A stretch of DNA of 32,499 nt from an uncultured bacterium. GTDB lineage: Bacteria > Pseudomonadota > Gammaproteobacteria > Burkholderiales > CAIKXV01. How positions within the stretch are numbered: position 1 is the stretch's first letter; the number at the start of each line of letters is the position of its first letter. The stretch is taken from NCBI GenBank assembly GCA_903873475.1, contig CAIQON010000134.1, positions 1 to 32,499 on the forward strand, given 5' to 3'. Positions 1 to 6,914 of this stretch are shown piece by piece. Below the pieces are notes generated by a model that had not been told where the DNA came from, made no database searches, and saw only the letters and a list, made by a program, of their open reading frames with translations. Both the position numbers and the translations under genes were made by a program.

Positions 1-20
1 CCGACCGAAGGAAGATGACC

Positions 21-533
21 ATGGCCATGCCTGTCCCCCGCAACGCGCGCACCGACCGGCGCGGCGGCGCCAGCGCCAGCGCAAGCGCCGCCGCACTGGC
101 CGCCCTGCTGGCCTTCGCGATCGCAGGCTGCGCAGCACCCGTGGTACCCGCAGCACCCGGGTCCGCCCCGACGGCCGTCTCCAGCGCCAGGCCGACCGCC
201 GCAGCCAGCGTGACCGGCACGGCCACCTACCGGGAACGCATGGCCTTGCCGCCCGACGCCGTGTTCGAAGCGATCATCGAAGACGTTTCGAAGGCCGATG
301 CGCCGGCGGTCGTCCTGGGCCGGACCCAGGTGACCTCGATCCAGGTCCCGGTATCGTTCTCGATTGCCTACGACCCGGCGAAGCTCGACCCGCGCGCACG
401 CTATTCGGTACGCACGCGCATCCTCGTGGAAGGCCGTCTGTGGTTCACCTCGGACACCCGGCATCCGGTGCTGCGCGACGCCGGCGACACCCGCGTGGAC
501 ATCGTGATGCGCCGGGTGGCTGCGGCGCCCTGA
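21..533 (+). CDS. YbaY-like outer-membrane lipoprotein
   Basis: The product begins with a hydrophobic signal peptide ending in a lipobox (A-I-A-G-C, Cys at about residue 37), so it should be a lipid-anchored envelope protein. After an Ala/Pro/Thr-rich linker, the remaining ~100 residues form a single small beta domain containing TATYRERMALPPDAVFEAI and VSFSIAYDPAKLDPRARYSV, which match the YbaY / type III secretion lipoprotein-chaperone-like family. The family has no established enzymatic role. Two in-frame ATGs exist, at 15 and 21. The GGAAG at 10-14 is directly against the first but 6 nt before the second, so I chose 21. The gene ends 36 nt before the convergent Bug gene. Function beyond envelope localisation is not evident. 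Confidence 0.8.
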   Translation: MAMPVPRNARTDRRGGASASASAAALAALLAFAIAGCAAPVVPAAPGSAPTAVSSARPTAAASVTGTATYRERMALPPDAVFEAIIEDVSKADAPAVVLGRTQVTSIQVPVSFSIAYDPAKLDPRARYSVRTRILVEGRLWFTSDTRHPVLRDAGDTRVDIVMRRVAAAP

Positions 534-569
534 CGCCGCGTCCACGCCGGCGCTGGCGCTGCCACCACC

Positions 570-1559
570 TCAGTTGGGTTTCAGCCCGACCTGCTTCGCG
601 ATCTTTCCCCAGACCTGCATTTCGCGCCGGATGAATGCATCGAATTCCGCCGGCGTGTCGCCGACCGGAATCGCGCCCTGTGCACTCAGCCGTTCGGAAA
701 GCTCTGGCGCCTTCACGATCCGGGCGATCTCGCGACCGAGCCGGTCGAGTGCTTCCCTGGGGATCTTCGCTGGTGCGAACACGCCGTACCACTCGTAGGT
801 GTCGTACTTCGGCAGGCCGGACTCGGCGAAGGTCGGGGTGTCGGGCATCCCGGGCGAGCGCCTGGCGGCCGTGGTCGCGATCGCCTTCAGGCGCCCGGTC
901 TTGATGTGCTGGAGCACGCCGGGCGGGCCGCTGATCAGGAGCTGTATCTGGCCGGCGATCAGGTCGGCGATCGCGGGTGCGCCGCCCTTGTACGGGATAT
1001 AGGTCACGTCGATGCCCGCCATCACCTTCAGCATCTCGACCGACAGGTGGCCGGAGGTGAGCTGCCCGGGCACGCCGTAGTTGAGCGCGCCGGGGCGCGA
1101 CTTCGCGTAGGCGATGAATTCCTTCAGGGTCGAAGCCGGCACCGACGGATGCACCGTCAGCACGCCCGGCACGATCGCCATGTTCGACACCGGGGTGAAG
1201 TCGCGCAGGGTGTCGTAGGGCAGGTCTTTCATCACGAACGGATTCACCACATGCGGCGTCAGCAGCGTACCGACCGTGTGGCCGTCGGGTGCGGCGCGCG
1301 CAATGATGTCGCTCGCGATCACGAAGGCCCCGCCCGGCCGGTTGTCCACCAGCACGGGCTGCCCGACCGACTCGGACAGGCGTTGCGCGACCAGGCGCGA
1401 GATCAGGTCGTTGGTGCTGCCGGGCGGGACGGCGACGATCCAGCGCATCGGCCGCGACGGAAACGCCTGTGCCGATACCGACTGCGCGATGAACAGCCCG
1501 GACAGGGCGAGGGCCGACGCGGCGAACAGGGCCGTGCGGCAGAACGGGTTGCGCATCAT
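570..1559 (-). CDS. Bug/TctC-family periplasmic solute-binding protein
   Basis: This is an extracytoplasmic substrate-binding protein of the tripartite tricarboxylate transporter (TTT) type, which captures small carboxylates in the periplasm. It has a Sec signal peptide ending ..SVSAQA, then the typical first strand and ligand loop (FPSRPMRWIVAVPPGSTND), VLVDNRPGGAFVIASD, the DGHT turn, a YIPYKGGAPAIADLIAG segment and a C-terminal aromatic helix. At about 329 residues it has the usual family length. An AGGAGG at 1566-1561 lies 1 nt before ATG 1559 and 4 nt before ATG 1556, so the second Met may be the true start. No TctA/TctB genes are nearby. It is the only Bug gene in the left half of the window, and its ligand cannot be read from sequence. 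Confidence 0.9.
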   Translation of the reverse strand: MMRNPFCRTALFAASALALSGLFIAQSVSAQAFPSRPMRWIVAVPPGSTNDLISRLVAQRLSESVGQPVLVDNRPGGAFVIASDIIARAAPDGHTVGTLLTPHVVNPFVMKDLPYDTLRDFTPVSNMAIVPGVLTVHPSVPASTLKEFIAYAKSRPGALNYGVPGQLTSGHLSVEMLKVMAGIDVTYIPYKGGAPAIADLIAGQIQLLISGPPGVLQHIKTGRLKAIATTAARRSPGMPDTPTFAESGLPKYDTYEWYGVFAPAKIPREALDRLGREIARIVKAPELSERLSAQGAIPVGDTPAEFDAFIRREMQVWGKIAKQVGLKPN

Positions 1560-1729
1560 TCCTCCTGGGGATCGTCCGTCCGGGCGCTGCAGGACGGTGG
1601 GTCCGTTGCACGCTCGCGCGCCGGACCTCGAGTGGCCAGCACCGGAAGCGGTCCCGATGCCGGGATGGAATGTACCAAGCGCAGCACAGGCCGTACACTT
1701 CGGGCTCCGCGGACCGATCCAGGAAGCCA

Positions 1730-2221
1730 GTGCACCGAGACCCGCCCAGCACATCGCGCGACCCGTTCGCCACCGGCGAAATGGGCGTGCCGGCCATCCT
1801 GCGCACCAAGTTCGGCGGACGCTTCGTGGGCGTGATGGACCTGTCGCGCGATGACCGGGGCTTCTCGCTGATCGCCGCGCCGACGCGCTGCATCCGCCGC
1901 GGTGACGTGCACGAACTGATCGTCACCGACGAGGCCACTGCGGCACCCGGTGCCACGGTGCAGCGCTGCCGGTTCCTCGGCTTCGTGGCGTTCGAAAGCG
2001 CCGGCGTGCTGGTCCGCGGCGACGCCGTCGACATCGACGGCCGCGAGATCGGCACGGTGGCCGGCTTCGACGAGTGCCATTTCCCGAACCACCTCAACAT
2101 CGTGCTGCAGGCCGCGCATGCGCGCACCGGCGCCCAGCTCGGGCTGCGGCCTGGCGCGCTGCTGCAGGTACGACCGCGCAGCGGCAACCACCTGGCGGAC
2201 ATCCCCGCCGACACGGACTGA
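1730..2221 (+). CDS. Conserved hypothetical protein paired with CinA-like gene
   Basis: I do not recognise this protein with certainty. It may belong to a DUF6917-type family, but that is from memory and weak. It is about 163 residues, without signal peptide or membrane segment, and rich in short beta-strand-like stretches (AILRTKFGGRFVGVMDL, VQRCRFLGFVAFESAGVLV, ATPGDAV-like turns), ending in a basic tail. That composition suggests a small cytosolic beta-rich domain. The start is uncertain: GTG at 1730 has AGGAAG 3 nt upstream, while ATG at 1781 has no visible ribosome site but begins just before the well-ordered part. The stop is 2 nt before the ATG of the CinA-like gene, so the two are almost certainly co-transcribed and translationally coupled. 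Confidence 0.65.
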   Translation: MHRDPPSTSRDPFATGEMGVPAILRTKFGGRFVGVMDLSRDDRGFSLIAAPTRCIRRGDVHELIVTDEATAAPGATVQRCRFLGFVAFESAGVLVRGDAVDIDGREIGTVAGFDECHFPNHLNIVLQAAHARTGAQLGLRPGALLQVRPRSGNHLADIPADTD

Positions 2222-2223
2222 CC

Positions 2224-2751
2224 ATGATCGAACCCCTGATGCAGCACGCCGGCCGGGTGGCGGTGCAACTGAAAGCCCGCGGCCAGACGATCGCCGTCGG
2301 CGAATCGGCGGCCGGCGGGCTGATCACCGCCGCACTGCTGGCCGTACCCGGGGCATCGGCCTACTGCCGGGGCGGCCTGGTGATCTATACCCGTAACGCA
2401 CTGCTGTCGCTGAAGGCGGTCGACCTCGATCGGCTGGCCACGATGCGCGCATCGACCGAAGCCTATGCATGCTTCGAGGCGCAGACCCTGCGCAGCCACT
2501 TCGAGACCGACTGGGGCCTGGGCGAGACCGGCGCGGCAGGCCCCACCGGCAACAAGTACGGCGACGCCGCCGGCCATGTCTGCGTCGCAGTCGCCGGGCC
2601 AGGACTCGGTCCGGTGCCCGGTACGATCGGCGAACGCTCGCGCACCCTCGAGACCGGCAGCACCGACCGTCTCTGCAACATGCAGGCCTTCGCCGCGGCC
2701 GCGCTGCTGCTGATGGCCGAGACACTGGAAGGACTGCCGGCGGGCGGCTGA
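2224..2751 (+). CDS. CinA C-terminal domain protein, divergent active site
   Basis: The 175-residue product is a stand-alone CinA C-terminal domain, the fold of nicotinamide-nucleotide amidase (PncC), which recycles NMN to NaMN in the cytosol. It keeps the frame of the family: GESAAGGL at about residues 26-33, the GGLVIYT strand, and GAAGPTGNKYGDAAGHVCVAVA. It departs from it at key places: the usual GESCTGG reads GESAAGG, and the usual Y-S-N-x-x-K segment reads YTRNALL, so the expected catalytic lysine position appears changed. It may therefore be a paralogue with a different substrate or no deamidase activity. It starts 2 nt after the preceding unknown gene, and the pair probably works together. 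Confidence 0.8.
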   Translation: MIEPLMQHAGRVAVQLKARGQTIAVGESAAGGLITAALLAVPGASAYCRGGLVIYTRNALLSLKAVDLDRLATMRASTEAYACFEAQTLRSHFETDWGLGETGAAGPTGNKYGDAAGHVCVAVAGPGLGPVPGTIGERSRTLETGSTDRLCNMQAFAAAALLLMAETLEGLPAGG

Positions 2752-2913
2752 ACACCCTGCGTTCGACGATGACCTCGGCAGCACTGGAAGAACGCATGGG
2801 ACGAATTGAACGCGTGGAACGCACGACGAACGAGCTTCACCCGACACGCAGCGCATGGCCGTCGAACGTGGCAACGCACTGCGCATCATGCCGTGGCTAC
2901 AAAGGAAGAAATC

Positions 2914-3888
2914 ATGAAATCCTGCTGGATCGTCACCCGCGACCACAAGGCGGTCATCGAATACCGCGAAGTGCCCGTGCCGCAACCGAAGCCGGGCGAG
3001 GTCATCATCGAGGTGCATGCCTCGGCCCTGAACCGCGGCGAGCTGGTGGTCGGCGGCGCGGTGCATGGCGGGCCGGAGAAGATCGGCGGCAACGAGGCGG
3101 CCGGCATCGTGCATGCGATCGGTGCCGGCGTCACCAATTGCAAGCCGGGGGACAAGGTGTTCGGCCGTTCGCGCGGCGGCTTCGCCGACTACGCGACCCT
3201 CGACGCCGCGCAGGTGATGCCGATGCCGTCTCGCCTGAGCTGGCAGCAGGCGGCAGCCATCCCGATCTCCTACATCACCGCCTACGAGATGCTCTACCCG
3301 CCGTACGGCCGGCTGGCGAAGGGCGAGTGGCTGCTGATCACCGGCGTGTCGGCGGGCGCGGGCGTGGCCTGCGTGCAACTGGCGAAGCTGCTCGGCGCGA
3401 AGTCGATCGGTACCTCGGGCTCGGCCGCCAAGCTGGAACGGATCAAGGCGCTGGGCCTCGACGTCGCGATCAACACCCGCGGTGCCGACTTCGCCGCGAA
3501 GGTGATGGAAGCCACCGGCGGCCATGGCGCCGACCTGGCGGTCAACCTGGTCGGCGGCACGCAGTTTGCCGAGTGCGTGCGGGCGGCGGCACGCAAGGGC
3601 CGGATCGCGGTGGTCGGCTATGTCGACGGCGCGCTCAGCGCAGAGATCGACCTCGGCGCGGTGCATGCCGGCCGGCTGGAGATCTTCGGTATCTCCAACG
3701 CGAAGCTGACCCCGGAAGAGAAGGCAGAGGCGGCGGCCGGCTTCGCGCGCGACGTGATGCCGGCGATCGCCGCCGGCGCCTTCGACCCGGTGATCGACCG
3801 CGAGTTCGGCTTCGACGAGATCCCGGCCGCGCGCGACTGCATGGAGTCGAGCGCGATGGTCGGCAAGATCGTGGTCAAGGTGCGCTGA
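2914..3888 (+). CDS. NADPH-dependent quinone-oxidoreductase-like MDR enzyme
   Basis: A 324-residue medium-chain dehydrogenase/reductase of the zinc-free quinone oxidoreductase (zeta-crystallin) type. The N-terminal GroES-like fold carries HASALNRGELVVGG and GGNEAAG (about 58-64), and the Rossmann half has LLITGVSAGAGVACVQLAKLLGA (about 140-162), where AxxGxxG is the NADPH-binding turn. The structural- and catalytic-zinc cysteines of alcohol dehydrogenases are absent. Reduction of a quinone or of an enone/enoyl substrate is the likely activity. ATG 2914 is preceded by AAGGAAG with good spacing; upstream in-frame codons (from 2806) look non-coding. The sirtuin gene begins 2 nt after its stop, suggesting one transcript. 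Confidence 0.9.
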   Translation: MKSCWIVTRDHKAVIEYREVPVPQPKPGEVIIEVHASALNRGELVVGGAVHGGPEKIGGNEAAGIVHAIGAGVTNCKPGDKVFGRSRGGFADYATLDAAQVMPMPSRLSWQQAAAIPISYITAYEMLYPPYGRLAKGEWLLITGVSAGAGVACVQLAKLLGAKSIGTSGSAAKLERIKALGLDVAINTRGADFAAKVMEATGGHGADLAVNLVGGTQFAECVRAAARKGRIAVVGYVDGALSAEIDLGAVHAGRLEIFGISNAKLTPEEKAEAAAGFARDVMPAIAAGAFDPVIDREFGFDEIPAARDCMESSAMVGKIVVKVR

Positions 3889-3890
3889 GC

Positions 3891-4667
3891 GTGCCTGCGC
3901 CATCGCAGGCTGGCAGTACCGCATCCCTGGCGCAGGTCCGCTCGTGGATCGATGCCGCGTCGAAAGTGACGGTGCTCACCGGCGCCGGCATCTCGACCGA
4001 ATCGGGCATCCCCGACTTCCGCGGTCCGAAGGGCGTGTGGACCACCAATCCCAAGGCAGAGAAGCTGTCCGACATCCGCTACTACGTCGCGGACCCGGAA
4101 GTGCGCCAGCTGGCGTGGCAGAACCGTCTCGCGCATCCGGCGTGGCTCGCCGCGCCGAACCGTGGCCACCAGGCGCTGGCTGCGCTCGAGGCCCGCGGCA
4201 AGCTGCATGCGCTGATCACGCAGAACATCGACGGCCTGCACCAGAAGGCGGGTAATTCGCCGGGGAAGGTGATCGAGGTGCACGGCACCGTCCTGTTCGT
4301 GGCCTGCCTGCAGTGCAACTGGCGCGGGCCGATGGGCGAGGTCGCCGAACGGCTGCGCGCCGGCGAGAAAGATCCACCCTGCACCGAATGCGGCGGCATC
4401 CTCAAGAGCGACACCATCTCGTTCGGCCAGTCGCTCAAGCCCGGCGTGATCGAGCGCGCGATGCGCTGCGCCCAGGAATGCGACCTGATGCTGGCGGTCG
4501 GCTCGACGCTGCAGGTCTACCCGGTAGCCGGCGTGGTGCCGGTCGCGAAGCAGTTCGACGCAAAGCTGGTGATCGTCAATGCACAGCCGACGCCGTTCGA
4601 CGACATCGCCGACGCGGTGATCGCCGGGTCCATCGGCGAGGTACTGCCGGCGATCTGCGGCGGTTGA
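3891..4667 (+). CDS. Sir2-family NAD-dependent protein deacylase
   Basis: The product (258 residues) is a sirtuin that removes acyl groups from protein lysines using NAD+, giving nicotinamide and O-acyl-ADP-ribose. All landmarks are present: GAGIS at 31-35 followed by SGIPDFRG (38-45), TQNIDGLH (110-117), the catalytic His in EVHG (H131), and a four-cysteine zinc ribbon (C139, C142, C164, C167). It then has GSTLQVYP and the NAD-ribose segment IVNAQPTPFD. The only start in a sensible place is GTG at 3891, 2 nt after the MDR stop; the frame stays open far upstream, but that stretch overlaps the MDR gene and is not coding. It resembles the CobB/SirTM-like bacterial groups; acyl specificity cannot be judged. 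Confidence 0.92.
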   Translation: MPAPSQAGSTASLAQVRSWIDAASKVTVLTGAGISTESGIPDFRGPKGVWTTNPKAEKLSDIRYYVADPEVRQLAWQNRLAHPAWLAAPNRGHQALAALEARGKLHALITQNIDGLHQKAGNSPGKVIEVHGTVLFVACLQCNWRGPMGEVAERLRAGEKDPPCTECGGILKSDTISFGQSLKPGVIERAMRCAQECDLMLAVGSTLQVYPVAGVVPVAKQFDAKLVIVNAQPTPFDDIADAVIAGSIGEVLPAICGG

Positions 4668-4685
4668 GGCCGGGGTTGGACTGGG

Positions 4686-5387
4686 TCAGGCGCCGAAGGT
4701 GAACCGGCTGCCGACATTCGAATGCACCAGCTTCTCGGGCATCCGCTCGCGCAGCATCTCGATGAGGTGGAAGCCGCCGACCACCGCATGAACCTTGTCG
4801 ACGTTCGCTGCGGCCATTGCGCCGCGCACGGTGTTGATGATGCCGGTGTGCCCGCAGGAAGAGATCACCACGAGGCCGCGACCCTTGACGATGTAGCAAG
4901 TTGCATGTTCGTCCTCGTGCTGGTCACGCACCAGCTTGCCGCCGCGTTCGGCTTCCGTGTAGTGGTCGTCCTGCACCAGCGTGCCGCCAGTGACCTGCTC
5001 GAACGAGTTGCGCTCGATGTAGCCGGAGGTGAACGGGCCTTCGAGCGCGAGCGGCTTCGGGCAGCAGACGGTATCGACGCGGTGCGCGCGCAGCGACACC
5101 TGGTCGATGTCGAGCAGGTCGAAGTTGCAGTTCAGGATCTCGGGCGTGTATCCGAAGTCGAGCACGTACTGGGCCTTCGCGCCGGCGATCGACGAGGACA
5201 GGTGCAGGGACAGCCCCCACTCGGCGGCGAAGGTCGACAGTTCACTGCCCGGGATGCGCCCGAGGTGCTCGATGCCGACCATCGGATGCATGGCCTTCGG
5301 GAGGAATCGTTCATGGCGTGAGTCGACCAGCACGCGTATCGTCAGTTCATCGACGACCGGTGCTTCGAACGGAACCATGCTGTCCAA
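4686..5387 (-). CDS. MBL-fold protein with two internal deletions
   Basis: The flanks match DHPS-like metallo-beta-lactamase-fold proteins: VVDELTIRVLVDS, FAAEWGLSLHL, VLDFGYTPEILNCNFDLLDID, GPFTSGYIERNSFEQVTGGT, DEHATCYIVKGRGLVVISSCGHTG, and HAVVGGFHL. Family members then have a metal-binding HGHxDHFGG block after the LLDID segment and an HCTG-type block after GGFHL. Both are missing: DIDQVSLRA runs directly into HRVDTVCCPKPLAL, and GGFHL runs directly into IEMLRERMPEKLV. The protein is ~233 residues rather than roughly 320-340, and the frame is kept across both joins. The expected dinuclear metal centre cannot form as usual, so it is likely inactive or repurposed. TTG at 5387 has AAGGAG 7 nt upstream and is preferred over ATG 5378. 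Confidence 0.75.
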   Translation of the reverse strand: MDSMVPFEAPVVDELTIRVLVDSRHERFLPKAMHPMVGIEHLGRIPGSELSTFAAEWGLSLHLSSSIAGAKAQYVLDFGYTPEILNCNFDLLDIDQVSLRAHRVDTVCCPKPLALEGPFTSGYIERNSFEQVTGGTLVQDDHYTEAERGGKLVRDQHEDEHATCYIVKGRGLVVISSCGHTGIINTVRGAMAAANVDKVHAVVGGFHLIEMLRERMPEKLVHSNVGSRFTFGA

Positions 5388-5440
5388 GGTGGTGCTCCTT
5401 GCGGATGGCGCGGGCTGGCGGTCAGCCGAAGCTGGCGGGC

Positions 5441-5473
5441 GGGGCCGCGTCAACGGCCCCTCCCGACGCGGCC
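5441..5473 (-). other. Two mutually exclusive GC-rich hairpins upstream of MBL gene
   Basis: In the 175-bp gap between the MATE gene and the MBL-like gene, GGCCGCGTC (5443-5451) is perfectly complementary to GACGCGGCC (5465-5473), and GGGGCCG (5441-5447) to CGGCCCC (5454-5460). The two pairings share bases 5443-5447, so only one can form at a time. The element lies about 55 nt before the TTG start of the MBL-like gene on the minus-strand transcript. It could be a terminator for the upstream operon or an attenuator-like switch, but such pairings also arise easily in GC-rich DNA. No T-run follows. Confidence 0.35.
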
Positions 5474-5562
5474 TGTCAGCGCAAAGCGGCTGCCCGCGAA
5501 CTGTCCCCTGATCACCGTCAGCGGCGGCAGGCCGGTGGAATCCGGTCCGTGCGAACCGCGCG

Positions 5563-6912
5563 CTATCCGATGTGCCTGGCCACCCGCGGCAGGTACAGAT
5601 GCAGCAGCAGCCCGCGCAGTCCCAGGAACGCGGCGACCGCCGCCCACAGTCCCGCGTTTCCGAACAGCGGCAGCGCCAGCTGCAGCACGGCCAGGTAGCC
5701 GACGAACGCCACGATCACCGTGTTGCGCATGATCCGGGTACGTGTCGCGGCCAGGTAAACGCCGTCGTACATGAAGGCCCACACCGACACCAGGGGGATC
5801 AGTACCGGCCACCAGAGGTAGTCGGCTGCCGCAGCCCGCACCTCGGGCAGGCTGGTCATCAGCGCAATGATCGCGGTGCCGAACAGCGCATAGACCAGCG
5901 TGTTGAGCAAGGCGACCACGCCGGCCCACAGGAACACCAGGCGGCGGCCATGGCGGAAGCCGGCGGCGTCGCGCCGGCCGACCGCCTCGCCGAGGATGGT
6001 CTCGGCCGTGTGCGCGAAGCCGTCGAGGCCGAACGACGTGAACACCAGGAACAGGTAGAGCACCTGGTTTGCCGCCAGCGGCAGGTCCCCGAGCTCGGCG
6101 CTCTTCGCCATGAAGATCGCGCCCACCGAGACGATGCACAGCGTGCGCAGCACGATGTCGCCGTTGATGACCACCATGCGGCGCAGGCGCGCCCGGTCGA
6201 GCAGCGGGCTGGCGGCGCCGCTGGCCGGCAGCCCGCGCAGGGTGAGCCGCACGTAGAACACGCCGAGCGCCAGGCCGGCGTACTCGGCGATCACGGACGC
6301 GATCGCCACTCCCGCCACGCCCATGTCGAAGCCGAACACCAGCACGAGGTCGAGCGACACATTGACCGCGTTGGTGAACAGCTGGATCACCAGCGGCGCA
6401 CGCACGTTGCGCAGGCCGTACATCCAGCCGATGATCGCGTAGGTGCACAGCACCGCCGGCAGCGCCCAGACACGGATCAGGAAGTACTGGCGCGCGTACT
6501 GCTCGACCTGCGCGCTGGCCTCGATGGCGTGGAAGGCGATCGCGGCGATCGGCCCCTGCAGCGCGACCATCGCGCAGCCGGCGGCCATGGCCAGCAGCAG
6601 GGCCCGCGCCAGCATCATGCGCACTTCCGCATGGTCGCCCGCGCCGCGTGCCTGCGCGGTCGGGCCGGTGGTACCCATGCGCAGGCAGTTGAACAGATGG
6701 TAGATGAAGTTGAACAGCATCGCGCCGATGGCCACCGCGCCGATGTAGTGCACTTCGTCGAGGTGCCCGACTACCGCGGTGTCCACGGCGCCGAGCAGCG
6801 GCACCGACAGGTTGGCGAGGATGATCGGGCCAGCCATCGCCCAGACCTGGCGATGGGTAACGGGCAGCCCAGAGCCGATGGCCTCGCCGGGCGCGGGCCC
6901 GGCCGGTGGCAT
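5563..6912 (-). CDS. MATE-family efflux transporter (DinF-like)
   Basis: A 449-residue inner-membrane protein with about twelve hydrophobic segments in two similar halves, the multidrug and toxic compound extrusion architecture; it exports cationic or organic compounds using a Na+ or H+ gradient. N-terminal features VWAMAGPIILANLSVPLLGAVDT and GHLDEVHYIGAVAIG are typical of the DinF subgroup, as are FNFIYHLFNCLRMGTTGPTAQA and the second-half GLDGFAHTAETILGEAVG. The start ATG is 2 nt after the stop of the FAD/Fe-S dehydrogenase gene, so it is the last gene of that operon. The link between an exporter and a 2-hydroxyacid dehydrogenase suggests disposal of a metabolite, but that is inference. 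The frame could also start further upstream, inside the dehydrogenase gene, which is unlikely. Confidence 0.92.
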   Translation of the reverse strand: MPPAGPAPGEAIGSGLPVTHRQVWAMAGPIILANLSVPLLGAVDTAVVGHLDEVHYIGAVAIGAMLFNFIYHLFNCLRMGTTGPTAQARGAGDHAEVRMMLARALLLAMAAGCAMVALQGPIAAIAFHAIEASAQVEQYARQYFLIRVWALPAVLCTYAIIGWMYGLRNVRAPLVIQLFTNAVNVSLDLVLVFGFDMGVAGVAIASVIAEYAGLALGVFYVRLTLRGLPASGAASPLLDRARLRRMVVINGDIVLRTLCIVSVGAIFMAKSAELGDLPLAANQVLYLFLVFTSFGLDGFAHTAETILGEAVGRRDAAGFRHGRRLVFLWAGVVALLNTLVYALFGTAIIALMTSLPEVRAAAADYLWWPVLIPLVSVWAFMYDGVYLAATRTRIMRNTVIVAFVGYLAVLQLALPLFGNAGLWAAVAAFLGLRGLLLHLYLPRVARHIG

Positions 6913-6914
6913 CG

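Noticed and set aside
2469-3890. Upstream extension of the sirtuin frame
   Set aside because: The frame stays open for 470 codons before the sirtuin domain but runs antiphase to the CinA-like and MDR genes and is Arg-rich, so GTG 3891 is taken as the start.
445-3924. Very long open frame on the minus strand across several plus-strand genes
   Set aside because: It is an antisense shadow caused by high GC at third positions. Its translation is Arg/Ala-rich, has no recognisable domain and overlaps well-identified genes.
5387-5562. Possible small gene in the gap between the MATE and MBL-like genes
   Set aside because: No frame there has a ribosome site or a plausible protein; only the hairpins are notable.
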